Shown: piece by piece, positions 22,148 through 31,072 of the stretch
How the letters are laid out: each line of letters opens with the position of its first letter
Position numbering within the stretch: position 1 is the first letter of the stretch
NCBI RefSeq assembly: GCF_009711415.1
Contig: NZ_SMLZ01000114.1
Span: 61,702 to 125,701 of the forward strand
Source of the DNA: Roseibium denhamense
GTDB taxonomy: Bacteria > Pseudomonadota > Alphaproteobacteria > Rhizobiales > Stappiaceae
Direction of reading: 5' to 3'
DNA length: 64,000 nt
Position numbers and translations under genes: made by a program
Notes under the pieces: generated by a model
What the model was told of the DNA's origin: nothing
Database searches by the model: none
The model's input: the letters and a program-made list of their open reading frames with translations, nothing else

Positions 22148-22975
22148 ATGTTTCCGGCACGCCGTGTCTCTCATCGGATTTTTGATCATTTCATCTTGAT
22201 CGGAGGCGCTGTTTTCATGGGCCTGCCGGTCTACGCGCTGTTTGCAGCTGCCACACACGCCCCCGGCACACCAATCATGCCGCGGCTCGACATTGGACCA
22301 AACGGCCTTGAAAACTTCGCGGGATTCCTGACATCGCGGTTCGGTTTTTCCGGCGACGTGACCGTTGTTGCAATGATTTGGAATTCCTTCGCGCTTGGCG
22401 CAGCGTTTGCCGCGCTCAAGACGGGCATATCTCTTTTGGCGTCCTACGCCCTGATTTATTTCCGGGTACCGTTTTCTACAGCCATATTCTGGGTCTTGCT
22501 GGTCACTTTAATGCTGCCACTGGAATCCCGGTTTTTGGCAACGTACGGAATTGTTGCGGATCTTGGGCTCGTCAACACCCGGGCAGGCTTGATCCTACCT
22601 TTGGCCGCGTCTGGACTTGGGACCCTTTTCTTTCGTCAATTCCTCCTGACCGTGCCGGACACGCTTTTGGAATCCGCGCGGCTCGATGGCGCGGGCCCGG
22701 TAAGGTTTTTCACGGATATCTTGCTGCCCTTGTCCCTTCCAACTGCAGCAGCCCTGTTTCTTGTTCTGTTCGTAACCGGATGGAACCAGTACCTGTGGCC
22801 CGTCATGGTCACATCGCATGAGAGCACCTATACCCTGGTGCGCGGCATGCAGTTTTTCGGCAGCAGCAGCCTCAACGGGGTCATGCTGGCGGTCTTGGCA
22901 ATCCTTCCACCAGCCTTACTTGTCATCTTGTTTCAAAGACAGGTGGTTAAAGGTCTCTTCGATGGCTCACATTAA
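22148..22975 (+). CDS. Orphan sugar-type ABC transporter permease (MalG/UgpE-like)
   Basis: 275-residue permease with about six membrane helices. The inner-membrane-protein EAA loop appears as E-S-A-R-L-D-G-A-G-P at about residues 176-185, as in MalG/UgpE-type second permeases of carbohydrate importers. No partner permease, ATPase or binding protein lies next to it: the upstream gene is a CDF exporter and the downstream gene a HAD phosphatase 12 bases away. Start ATG 22148 fits the family; the longer frame from 22112 overlaps the CDF gene. It either works with a transporter encoded elsewhere or is a remnant. Confidence 0.85.
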   Translation: MFPARRVSHRIFDHFILIGGAVFMGLPVYALFAAATHAPGTPIMPRLDIGPNGLENFAGFLTSRFGFSGDVTVVAMIWNSFALGAAFAALKTGISLLASYALIYFRVPFSTAIFWVLLVTLMLPLESRFLATYGIVADLGLVNTRAGLILPLAASGLGTLFFRQFLLTVPDTLLESARLDGAGPVRFFTDILLPLSLPTAAALFLVLFVTGWNQYLWPVMVTSHESTYTLVRGMQFFGSSSLNGVMLAVLAILPPALLVILFQRQVVKGLFDGSH

Positions 22976-22987
22976 AAGGCAACTCCG

Positions 22988-23656
22988 ATGAAGTTTGAGG
23001 CAATCCTGTTTGATTGCGACGGCGTTCTGGTCGATTCGGAAAGACTATATGTTGAGGTGGAACGGGAGCACCTTGCCCGCATTGGCCTGGCTTATGAGTT
23101 GCGCGAATACATGGAACGGTTTCAGGGCCTGGGGAGCACAGACTTCTGGGCAGCGCTTGACGCCGATTATCAGGCACTCGGCAAAGGGCCGCTGCCGGAA
23201 ACCTTCGGACCGGATCTAGACGCGGCAACACTTGCCCGCATTGAACAGGACCTTGAGGAGATAAGAGGTATCAAACAGCTGCTTGAGGCGCATCATGGTC
23301 CGAGAGCGGTGGCCTCTTCCTCCCGCTTGCACCGGCTGATCCACAAGCTTCAGCATACTGGGCTTTATCCCTATTTCGAACCACACATCTATTCAGGGCA
23401 GCAAGTCGAAAACGGCAAACCCGCACCAGACCTTTTCCTGTTTGTGGCCGGACAACTCGGAGCAGCCCCCGAACGCTGTCTTGTAATCGAAGACAGTGCC
23501 AATGGTGTGAAGGCAGGACGCGCAGCCGGCATGACAGTTTGGGGTTTTGTCGGCGGCGGCCATAGCCACAACGGTCATGCGGAGCAGTTAACGGCGGCGG
23601 GTGCACATAAAGTTGTCGGCAGTCACGACGATCTGGCAGGCCTTCTGATTGTGTAG
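22988..23656 (+). CDS. HAD-superfamily hydrolase (beta-phosphoglucomutase / sugar phosphatase-like)
   Basis: 222-residue HAD enzyme of subfamily IA. Motif I is F-D-C-D-G-V-L-V-D-S-E (nucleophile Asp9), motif II A-S-S-S-R, motif III Lys in G-K-P-A-P-D, and motif IV I-E-D-S-A-N-G-V. An alpha-helical cap lies between about residues 16 and 85. It is likely a phosphosugar phosphatase or phosphoglucomutase; the exact substrate cannot be read from sequence. It follows the orphan permease by 12 bases, suggesting cotranscription and perhaps a sugar or sugar-phosphate link. Confidence 0.9.
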   Translation: MKFEAILFDCDGVLVDSERLYVEVEREHLARIGLAYELREYMERFQGLGSTDFWAALDADYQALGKGPLPETFGPDLDAATLARIEQDLEEIRGIKQLLEAHHGPRAVASSSRLHRLIHKLQHTGLYPYFEPHIYSGQQVENGKPAPDLFLFVAGQLGAAPERCLVIEDSANGVKAGRAAGMTVWGFVGGGHSHNGHAEQLTAAGAHKVVGSHDDLAGLLIV

Positions 23657-23701
23657 GAGCGTTTCCAGAGAACCGGCAGGCCGCCTGGTTTCCAATCAAC
23701 A

Positions 23702-23731
23702 AGAAAAAAACCCCGGGACGAGCCCGGGGTT
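23702..23731 (-). terminator. Intrinsic terminator of the glnK-amtB operon
   Basis: On the minus strand a 9-bp stem AACCCCGGG / CCCGGGGTT (23723-23731, 23709-23717) with a CTCGT loop is followed by a run of seven T residues (23704-23710). It lies 82 bases after the amtB stop. Confidence 0.9.
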
Positions 23732-23812
23732 CAAGTTTGCGGTCTGAGCCAATAGACCGCCTGGGAGATAGTGTGTCCAGCCGGACCGGCTGTGAGCCTG
23801 CCCGGCCAGGAA

Positions 23813-25141
23813 TTACATGCGCTGGGAACCTGTTCCGAATTCCGGATAGGCTTCGACACCAACCTCGACCTTGTCGAGACCAAGTGCTTCTTCCTCGTCG
23901 GAAACCCGGATGCCCATGGCGGCTTTCAGGATGAACCAGACGATTGCGGATGCCAACACAGTGAAGACACCATAGGCAACGATACCCGTGATCTGGATTC
24001 CCCAGGATGCACCGTCGTTGGACAGCGGCACGATGAGCGTGCCCCAGATACCGGCAATCAGGTGAACCGGGATAGCGCCGACAACATCGTCGATTTTCAG
24101 CTTGTCCAGAAGCGGCACGGTGAAGACAACGATTGCACCACCAACTGCACCAATAAACACGGTCTGCCAAACGCTTGGAGCCAGCGGCTCAGCGGTGATG
24201 GACACGAGACCGGCCAAGGCACCGTTCAAAGCCATGGTGACATCGACTTTCTTGTACATGACCTGAGTCAGGACAATCGCTGCAACAACGCCGGCAGCAG
24301 CAGCAAGGTTGGTGTTGGCGAAGATGCGGGAGATGTCGGAGACATCGCCGATTGAGCCCATTGCCAGCTGGGAAGCACCGTTAAAGCCGAACCAGCCGAG
24401 CCACAGAATAAACGTGCCAAGGGTTGCAAGCGGCATGGAAGAACCCGGCATCGGATGCACAGCACCATCGGCGCCGTATTTGCCTTTACGCGCACCAAGA
24501 ATGATCGCACCTGTGAGCGCGGCCCAGCCACCGACAGAGTGAACGAGGGTAGAACCGGCGAAGTCGGAGAAGCCCATTTCGGACAACCAGCCGGCGCCCC
24601 ACTGCCATGAGCCTGCAATCGGATAGATGAAACCGGTCAGAACTACGACAAAGATCAGGAACGGCCACAATTTGATACGCTCGGCAACAGTGCCGGACAC
24701 GATCGATGCAGCTGTTGCAACGAACACCATCTGGAAGAACCAATCGGAAGCGGTCGAATAACCGGTATCGAGAGCATCACCCCCAACCGCGTCAAACGAA
24801 TACGGGCCGAAGGACCCCATGAAGCCGCCGTCGACGCCGGTATACATAAGATTGTAGCCGGTGATCCAGAACATCAGGCCTGCAATTGAGTACAGCGAGA
24901 TATTTTTCAGGCACTGCATGGAGACGTTTTTGGAGCGGACAAGCCCGGCTTCCAGCATGGCAAAACCGGCGGCCATCCACATGACCAGGAAACCACCGAT
25001 CAGGAACAGCAGCGTGTTGAAGATATAGGCGACTTCCGGAGACACGGCCGGAGCAGCTTCGGCATCTTGTGCGAGCACCGGCAAAGCCGAGAGGCTCAGC
25101 AAGGCCAGCGACGTCGCGCCCTTAGCGACAAGTTTTTTCAT
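23813..25141 (-). CDS. amtB: Ammonium transporter AmtB
   Basis: 442-residue Amt channel with a cleavable N-terminal signal peptide (residues 1-21) and 11 membrane helices. The twin pore histidines sit in T-L-V-H-S-V-G-G and I-P-V-H-L-I-A-G-I-W-G-T. It conducts ammonium/ammonia across the inner membrane and is gated by GlnK, encoded 23 bases upstream. The start at 25141 (M-K-K-L-V) is preferred over 25168, which would overlap the glnK stop. Regulation by the sigma-54 element ahead of glnK is inferred. Confidence 0.97.
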   Translation of the reverse strand: MKKLVAKGATSLALLSLSALPVLAQDAEAAPAVSPEVAYIFNTLLFLIGGFLVMWMAAGFAMLEAGLVRSKNVSMQCLKNISLYSIAGLMFWITGYNLMYTGVDGGFMGSFGPYSFDAVGGDALDTGYSTASDWFFQMVFVATAASIVSGTVAERIKLWPFLIFVVVLTGFIYPIAGSWQWGAGWLSEMGFSDFAGSTLVHSVGGWAALTGAIILGARKGKYGADGAVHPMPGSSMPLATLGTFILWLGWFGFNGASQLAMGSIGDVSDISRIFANTNLAAAAGVVAAIVLTQVMYKKVDVTMALNGALAGLVSITAEPLAPSVWQTVFIGAVGGAIVVFTVPLLDKLKIDDVVGAIPVHLIAGIWGTLIVPLSNDGASWGIQITGIVAYGVFTVLASAIVWFILKAAMGIRVSDEEEALGLDKVEVGVEAYPEFGTGSQRM

Positions 25142-25164
25142 GAGTTCCGTTTCCTTACCTAAAA

Positions 25165-25602
<438 letters not shown>

Positions 25603-25658
25603 TCAGGTCTGATGCGCCCGCAATGCAGCGGATGCCGATCCGACGTCCGGCATTGCTA

Positions 25659-25675
25659 ATCAAGGACCGTGCCAA
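25659..25675 (-). promoter_or_regulatory. Sigma-54 (RpoN) promoter for glnK-amtB
   Basis: The minus strand reads TTGGCACGGTCCTTGAT, against the -24/-12 consensus yTGGCACGrNNNTTGCw. The -24 element is perfect and the GG to GA spacing is the required 10 bases; only the C of the -12 TGC is replaced by A. It lies about 155 bases before the glnK start. NtrC control under nitrogen limitation is expected from known glnK-amtB operons. Confidence 0.8.
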
Positions 25676-25760
25676 CTTGCGATCTGCTGCCGTTTTCCGG
25701 CCATATTCTGCGGATCTCAAGCGTGGCGACTTTGAATCACGCGTGGGAATAGCCAGCTGG

Positions 25761-25829
25761 ATGATGGATTTTCAGGCAGAAGAACTGCTTAAATAATAAG
25801 CAATCGATCAGTATATGATGGATTTTCAG
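25761..25829. repeat. Two ATGATGGATTTTCAG direct repeats upstream of glnK
   Basis: A perfect 15-base direct repeat occurs at 25761-25775 and 25815-25829, 54 bases apart, within the 546-base gap (25504-26049) between glnK and the DUF924 gene. They lie about 100-155 bases upstream of the sigma-54 element, the distance at which enhancer-binding proteins act. The sequence does not look like a standard NtrC site. Nothing else in the gap looks like a gene. Confidence 0.5.
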
Positions 25830-26049
25830 TCAAAATCAGACATCCCCTCACAGCCGCACAAAAATACGGCAGAGGCTGTCGCCTGCACTGGTGACAGTCC
25901 TAATCCAGGGGCTGAGCACGTCACACAACTGGACCGCAGCGGCCCGCTAAGGCACTAGGTCTTTGGCAGAAATGCTAAAATATGCCCGGCTACTCCACAC
26001 TTGATCGGCCTTGGGCGGCAACTCGTTGCCGGTTTATCGCCCGCTGGAC

Positions 26050-26601
26050 CTATGCGGAAAAGCCGCCGCTTGCCAGATAGGATTCTTCCGCCGGCGTCGA
26101 GCTGCGGCCCAGGACAGCATTACGGTGCGGGAACCGTCCGAACCGGCGGATAACATCAAGATGAAGAAGGGCGTAAAAATAGAAGTCCTGATTGCCGAGA
26201 GTGCGGTTGAGATCAACAGAGCGCTCCTGAAGCGCCATGTCTTCTGCATGTTCGAACGGCAGGTAGAAAAACACCCGTACTTCCTTCGGATAGGCCCGGT
26301 CAAAACCCTTTTCCACGGCATGCTCGGCAATCGCCACAGCTTTCTCATCCGACTCGAACGCCTTAGCTGAGCCACGGAAAACATTTCGGGGCATTTGATC
26401 CAGGAAAAGCAGCAACGCAAGCGCACCATCGGCCGTAGCCTGCCAATGATCCAGCTCTCCTGACTTCGCAGCCTCGATCACTTTCAGGAATTTTGTCCGG
26501 CAGGACTGGTCAAACTTGTCATTCTTCGCAAACCATTTTCCAGCGCCTGCCTCCCACCAGAAATCGAGAATGTCGACGGGCGTTACATTGAAGTCAGTCA
26601 T
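26050..26601 (-). CDS. DUF924 family protein
   Basis: 183-residue soluble helical protein of the DUF924 family, common in proteobacteria and some eukaryotes. Recognisable blocks are I-L-D-F-W-W near the N-terminus, L-L-L-F-L-D-Q-M-P-R-N-V-F-R-G, and the late G-R-F-P-H-R-N motif. The fold is related to TPR-like helical proteins, and no reaction is known. The start at 26601 has GGAA 10 bases upstream; a start at 26616 adds five residues. It is a single gene. Confidence 0.85.
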   Translation of the reverse strand: MTDFNVTPVDILDFWWEAGAGKWFAKNDKFDQSCRTKFLKVIEAAKSGELDHWQATADGALALLLFLDQMPRNVFRGSAKAFESDEKAVAIAEHAVEKGFDRAYPKEVRVFFYLPFEHAEDMALQERSVDLNRTLGNQDFYFYALLHLDVIRRFGRFPHRNAVLGRSSTPAEESYLASGGFSA

Positions 26602-26703
26602 CGCAGGTTCCGGCATAAACTTGTGATAAGGCAGAACTTTATTGCACTATCAAACAAGCAGCTTTGCCTTTAGCCGTACCGGGGCGCAGCAGCTTTGTCT
26701 AGA

Positions 26704-27543
26704 TCAACGCTCCGCGGATTTAACCAATAACCCTGGCTCGGCGCAGGCATTTTGTTGCCATGCCTCGACATGATACCGGAAGCGCCGATCTGTAAAACCT
26801 TCCTCGGCCAACGCTGCCAATTCCGTTTTAAAGGCATCAACCAAGGCATCATCGGTCCCCTTCGAGAAGACAGCCCAAAGCGGACTTGCCAGAGCATCAA
26901 TGTAGACCACCGGCTCAATGTCATCACCGTTGTGGCCCTGACCGCAAACCGCCCCCTTCGCCAGAAAACGCGTTAACGGCAAAAGATCGATCCGCTCCAG
27001 AAAAAGCATGTCGATCCCCTGGCGAAAATCGGTGATTAGAACAAGCTTTTCATCGACGGATGGGTCTAGCTTCCGCAGATACGAGATATGGCTACCACCA
27101 TCCTGAATACCGATCCGCACATCCTGTTTCAGAAGATCCGCAACGGACTCTGCTTCGATCTTTGGACGCCCTTTCAACTGATAGAAGTTTTGGCCATATG
27201 GCGAAACCTCACCAAGCCAGTGAAACCGCTCTTCGCGCGCAGGTGTCCGCGAAAGTGAGAAAAACAGCACATTCGGTTCGCTTTCAGCGATCAACATAGC
27301 TCGCTTCCAAGGGAGAAAGTCATAGCTTTCAATTTCCAGCGGGTAGGTTTCATTGACCCGCTTGATGACCTCAAGCAACGTATCCGTGACATAGCCGGCC
27401 GACTCGCCATCCTGCTCAAACTGAAGCGGAGCAAAGTTCTGGGTGACGAGCTTGATTCCGGTAGGCGGATTCGCCATCGCCGCACCAGCGGGGGCTGCTA
27501 CCGTAATCATGATGACCATCAGAAGATTATAAAAAGCACCCAC
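26704..27543 (-). CDS. Orphan periplasmic substrate-binding-like protein (SBP_bac_3 type)
   Basis: 279-residue secreted protein resembling extracellular solute-binding family 3, as in amino-acid importers. A signal peptide covers about residues 1-24, ending A-A-M-A. The opening K-L-V-T-Q-N-F-A-P-L-Q-F, the lobe signature G-Y-V-T-D-T-L-L-E-V and a W-K-R motif follow. No permease or ATPase is adjacent, so it may feed a distant transporter or act in signalling. The start is GTG 27543 with GAGG six bases upstream; the open frame continues to a TTG at 27609, but that would bury the signal peptide. Confidence 0.75.
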   Translation of the reverse strand: MGAFYNLLMVIMITVAAPAGAAMANPPTGIKLVTQNFAPLQFEQDGESAGYVTDTLLEVIKRVNETYPLEIESYDFLPWKRAMLIAESEPNVLFFSLSRTPAREERFHWLGEVSPYGQNFYQLKGRPKIEAESVADLLKQDVRIGIQDGGSHISYLRKLDPSVDEKLVLITDFRQGIDMLFLERIDLLPLTRFLAKGAVCGQGHNGDDIEPVVYIDALASPLWAVFSKGTDDALVDAFKTELAALAEEGFTDRRFRYHVEAWQQNACAEPGLLVKSAER

Positions 27544-27757
27544 GGGCAACCTCGAGAAACCTTGCCCTACATTCAACTGTTCGCAGCTTAAGGAATACTT
27601 AAGCACCAAACCGGGCAGCCAAAATTAATGGTTCGCTACGACTAACGTCCCCAAAGGCGCTGGCAGCCGCGACCAAACTGCAAGTGAAATCTGACCGACC
27701 ACACTTTAACGGTCGCTTCGAACTTGCTACAGACATTTTGCAACAATCTGCCGGCAG

Positions 27758-28006
27758 ATGGATAAGACCGTGACAGCAACCACACTCGATCTGAAGGGGT
27801 TGAAATGCCCGCTCCCGGTCCTGAAGACCCGCAAGGCATTGACTGCGCTGAAGGCAGGTGACGAACTGGTCGTACTCACCACGGACCCAATGGCAGAAAT
27901 CGACATTCCGCATTTTTGTAATGAGAACGGTCATGCCCTTGAAGCGGCGGAAAGAACGGAAGCCGGACACGCCTTCCGGATCCGCAAGGGAAGTACCGCC
28001 AGCTAA
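27758..28006 (+). CDS. TusA-like sulfurtransferase
   Basis: 82-residue protein of the TusA/SirA family, small cytoplasmic carriers that pass persulfide sulfur on a single cysteine. The hallmark C-P-x-P motif is at L-K-C-P-L-P-V-L-K-T (about residues 16-25). The family serves tRNA thiolation, molybdenum cofactor synthesis or sulfur oxidation; no sulfur genes are adjacent to choose between them. It ends 23 bases before the convergent phhB stop. Confidence 0.92.
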   Translation: MDKTVTATTLDLKGLKCPLPVLKTRKALTALKAGDELVVLTTDPMAEIDIPHFCNENGHALEAAERTEAGHAFRIRKGSTAS

Positions 28007-28029
28007 AGAGAAAGCCTTGGCTAAAAGGG

Positions 28030-28326
28030 TTAACGGTGCTGCGCAATCCGGTCAATCTCAGCAGCCAGCTTGAGATCCAAGACACTAATACCGCCGACAT
28101 CATGGGTCGCAAGCGTGATGTCCACCGTTCGGTAGACATTGGACCATTCGGGATGGTGATCCATTTTTTCAGCGATGAGGGCCACCCGCGTCATGAAGGC
28201 GAAGGCCTCCGTGAAATCCTGAAACTTGAACGACTTCTGAATGGCTTCCCGCCCGGAGCAAAGATGCCATTCCGTCAGCTGGGAAAGTCCAGCAGCCCGG
28301 TCTTCCGGCTTTAATCGTTCTACCAT
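28030..28326 (-). CDS. phhB: Pterin-4a-carbinolamine dehydratase
   Basis: 98-residue enzyme that recycles the 4a-hydroxytetrahydropterin cofactor of phenylalanine hydroxylase and doubles as a dimerisation cofactor in some organisms. The catalytic H-H-P-E-W-x-N-V-Y motif is at about residues 60-68 and T-H-D-V-G-G-I lies near the end. The start at 28326 follows GGAG at good spacing; the open frame extends further upstream but that part is not family-like. phhA is not in the window. Confidence 0.93.
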   Translation of the reverse strand: MVERLKPEDRAAGLSQLTEWHLCSGREAIQKSFKFQDFTEAFAFMTRVALIAEKMDHHPEWSNVYRTVDITLATHDVGGISVLDLKLAAEIDRIAQHR

Positions 28327-28453
28327 ATCCAGCTCCCCGTAGGTTTTCCGGTGATCATCTGATACTCCGGTTGAATGACACTCTAACGGCAGGAAGAGGT
28401 CGTCGCAGAAGAACCTTGCATTTGAACCACTCCCAGCCCCCGGATCGTGCTTA

Positions 28454-28915
28454 ATGACGACATCTATTCTTTTTGTATGCCTTGGCAATATCTGCCGCTC
28501 ACCGCTCGCTGAGGGAATTTTCGGTTCGGTTTCAAACCAGATAGCGCCCAACCAACGCTTTGAGATCGATTCCGCGGGGACAGGTGCCTGGCATCAAGGC
28601 AATCCACCAGACCGGCGCTCAATAGCTGTCGCAGCACGCTATGGCATCGACATCAGCCAGCAGCGTGCAAGACAGATTAAGCCCGCAGACTTTTCACGTT
28701 TTGATCTGATCGTGGCGATGGACCGGGACAATCTCGCAACACTTCACGCGCGCAACCCGTCTGAAGGCCCGCGGATCCGGCTGTTGCTCACGGAACCGGA
28801 TCAAGACGTGCCGGACCCCTATTATGGTGGCGGTGATGGCTTCGAAACAGTCTACCGGATGATTGAGAACGGCTGCCACAAGCTTGTGCGCGCCATCGAA
28901 AGTGGCCGTCTCTGA
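28454..28915 (+). CDS. Low-molecular-weight protein-tyrosine phosphatase
   Basis: 153-residue LMW-PTP. The phosphate-binding loop C-x5-R is C9-L-G-N-I-C-R15-S and the general acid region is V-P-D-P-Y-Y. Such enzymes dephosphorylate tyrosine kinases of exopolysaccharide export, or serve as arsenate reductases; the adjacent Y-Y after D-P favours the phosphatase class. It diverges from phhB. The next gene begins about 95 bases downstream. Confidence 0.93.
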   Translation: MTTSILFVCLGNICRSPLAEGIFGSVSNQIAPNQRFEIDSAGTGAWHQGNPPDRRSIAVAARYGIDISQQRARQIKPADFSRFDLIVAMDRDNLATLHARNPSEGPRIRLLLTEPDQDVPDPYYGGGDGFETVYRMIENGCHKLVRAIESGRL

Positions 28916-29010
28916 AAGAAATAAGTGCCAAGCCATGTCCGGCGTTCATAAATCCGTATCCTGGCATGCGGTATTGGTTCGGACGAAACAATCTATCATA
29001 TGGCGCTCAC

Positions 29011-29295
29011 ATGAAAGTCCTATGGTGGTCGGTTGCAGCCCTGATGATTTTGCTCGGCCTTCTGACCGTTTGGCTGCCCATTCCGACCGGTGTGCCACTG
29101 ATGGCTCTTGGGCTGGTGGTGGTCATAGCAACAAGCCGCAAGGCTGCACGGTTGCTGCGTAACAGGCGCCGGTCCACGCCTTATCTAAATGGCGCGTTCA
29201 CATGGGTTGAAGATCGATCGCCCTTGCGGTTCGCCCGCATCTTGAAACGCACGCGCCCACGCCGAAAAAATCCGGATGCAACTCCAAACGAATAA
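29011..29295 (+). CDS. Small membrane protein (PGPGW-type)
   Basis: 94 residues from the start at 29011, or 109 from 28966. Two closely spaced hydrophobic segments (about residues 3-42) separated by L-P-I-P-T-G-V-P match the general layout of the PGPGW putative transmembrane family, followed by a basic cytoplasmic tail rich in Arg. The function is unknown. It could be cotranscribed with the phosphatase gene upstream. Confidence 0.65.
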   Translation: MKVLWWSVAALMILLGLLTVWLPIPTGVPLMALGLVVVIATSRKAARLLRNRRRSTPYLNGAFTWVEDRSPLRFARILKRTRPRRKNPDATPNE

Positions 29296-29435
29296 GATGG
29301 GTCCCACGGGGTTCAACGCTCGCTGTGTGAGAATAGGGACTTCAGAGCTATGGCTGACGAACCCAATTGAATTTGGGTGCGCAGAGGCTGCCAGAGTACG
29401 CGCACTTTAAAGAACCCGATCTGTTAGGGAGCAGA

Positions 29436-30293
29436 TCAGTGCGCTGAAAAAACCTGAACAATCCGGCGATGCCCGCGTTTCATGCCGGCTCCAATTGCCT
29501 GGACAAGTGCGTACAGGCGGCGTCCGTTCACCGTAAACCACTGGTCCAGCCGTTGATCCGTCACGAGAGGCGGCACCCGTTTGAACAAGAGATGGTAAAC
29601 AGCCAGGATCACAAGCAATGTCACACCCCAGGAAATCAGGGTATCGGACAGGAAGTGCCCGCCAAATGCGACCCGGTTTACCGAAAGGATAAGACACAAG
29701 GGCAGGACAAACGCCAAGACAGCCTTGCGCCAGGTTTGCGGCACAAGAAATACAACTGCAATCAGCCACATCCCGGCTGATGCTTCGCCTGAGACAAATG
29801 AGCAGTTCCTGTCGCAATGATCTGTAATTTTCCAGACCGGCTGAAACGGCAGATCACCGCCAAACTCTTCGACCGATCGCGGCCGGGGCCGCCCCCAGTT
29901 GTCTTTCAGGATCGCATTCACCACGATACCAGGGCCTAAGATCAGTGTGCTGAGCAAAAACAAGGGTTGCCTTAAGGGTAAAATCGGAGGCAGTCCAGGA
30001 AGGAGGAGTTTCAAGAGCAGAATGGCAACGCATGCAAGTGCGATTGATTTGACCAGGAAGGGACCGAGATGCCTCACTTTTTGGAGGAATGGCATATTTT
30101 GTGCCGCAAAGCCCGACCCATCAAAATAGAAAAAACTGCTCGCCCAGAGGTCAACAGCTGGAAAAATCAGAAAAAAGCCCGAGACCACAGTGATATAGAG
30201 GACGACAGCAACCATCGGATGCGCCGTGCACCACGTCACGGTCTTGCGCAGGAATGGCTTCTGGCTAGGTTGATGTTGAGCAGTGTTTTTCAT
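29436..30293 (-). CDS. PAP2-family membrane phosphatase
   Basis: 285-residue membrane phosphatase with about five or six helices. The three acid phosphatase motifs are K-D-N-W-G-R-P-R-P (K-x6-R-P), C-S-F-V-S-G-E-A-S, and R-V-A-F-G-G-H-F-L-S-D (R-x5-H-x3-D). The middle motif has Glu where most members have S-G-H, a known subgroup variation. Likely substrates are lipid A phosphates, undecaprenyl-PP or phosphatidic acid in the periplasmic leaflet; sequence alone does not decide. It is a single gene. Confidence 0.88.
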   Translation of the reverse strand: MKNTAQHQPSQKPFLRKTVTWCTAHPMVAVVLYITVVSGFFLIFPAVDLWASSFFYFDGSGFAAQNMPFLQKVRHLGPFLVKSIALACVAILLLKLLLPGLPPILPLRQPLFLLSTLILGPGIVVNAILKDNWGRPRPRSVEEFGGDLPFQPVWKITDHCDRNCSFVSGEASAGMWLIAVVFLVPQTWRKAVLAFVLPLCLILSVNRVAFGGHFLSDTLISWGVTLLVILAVYHLLFKRVPPLVTDQRLDQWFTVNGRRLYALVQAIGAGMKRGHRRIVQVFSAH

Positions 30294-30397
30294 GGCTGCT
30301 CTTTAGCGTATCCGGTGAACCGTTCCAATCATTTCCGGTCATGCAGAGGTTGAGAAATGAACGTTTCCGGTGACGATTCCGACAAGATGGTTTTTCC

Positions 30398-31072
30398 ATG
30401 AATGGCTCGACCGAAATACTACAAGGTGAAATTGAGCAGCAATCCCAGAGACAAAGTGGGCCTGTCCTGGAATTCTGGTTCGAATTTGCCTCGACCTATA
30501 GTTATCTTTCGGCAATGCGGATTGAGACGCTTGCCCAAGACGCCGGGCTAACGGTCGCATGGCGGCCGTTCCTGCTCGGCCCGATCTTTAAAAAGCACGG
30601 CTGGTCTACGTCCCCCTTTAATCTTTATCCCGCAAAGGGCCTTTACATGTGGCGGGACATGGAACGGGAATGCGAAAAATACGGGCTTCCGTTGAGAATG
30701 CCCGTCCCCTTTCCCCAAAACAGTCTTTTGGCCGCCCGCCTCGCCTTTGCCGGACAGGCTTCTCCCTGGATCGGACAGTTTGTGCGGAGTGTTTTCATGG
30801 CCGAGTTTGGCCAGGGGGAAGACATCAGCGATCCCGCTCTCTTGTCCGCACTTCTCATGGAAGCGGGAGCCCCTGCGAAGGACATGATGGCAAGAGCCGA
30901 AGCACCGGAAACGAAGGCAGGGCTCAGGACATGTGTCACTGAGGCCGAGAAACGCGGAATTTTCGGCGCGCCGAGCTTTGTTGCTTCTGACGGCGATCTG
31001 TTTTGGGGCAACGACCGCCTAGAAGATTCAATCGCCGCAGCCGCAAAGCTTGCCGGTCCGGGCAAAAAATGA
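30398..31072 (+). CDS. 2-hydroxychromene-2-carboxylate isomerase-like (DsbA superfamily) protein
   Basis: 224 residues of the DsbA-like kappa-class GST/HCCA isomerase family. The N-terminal E-F-W-F-E-F-A-S-T-Y-S-Y-L-S carries Ser instead of a C-x-x-C thiol pair, and the late G-A-P-S-F region is the cis-proline loop, followed by F-W-G-N-D-R-L. Glutathione-dependent isomerase activity in aromatic breakdown is the family's known role. No aromatic-degradation genes are near, so the native substrate is open. The stop codon directly abuts the stop of the convergent kinase gene. Confidence 0.88.
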   Translation: MNGSTEILQGEIEQQSQRQSGPVLEFWFEFASTYSYLSAMRIETLAQDAGLTVAWRPFLLGPIFKKHGWSTSPFNLYPAKGLYMWRDMERECEKYGLPLRMPVPFPQNSLLAARLAFAGQASPWIGQFVRSVFMAEFGQGEDISDPALLSALLMEAGAPAKDMMARAEAPETKAGLRTCVTEAEKRGIFGAPSFVASDGDLFWGNDRLEDSIAAAAKLAGPGKK

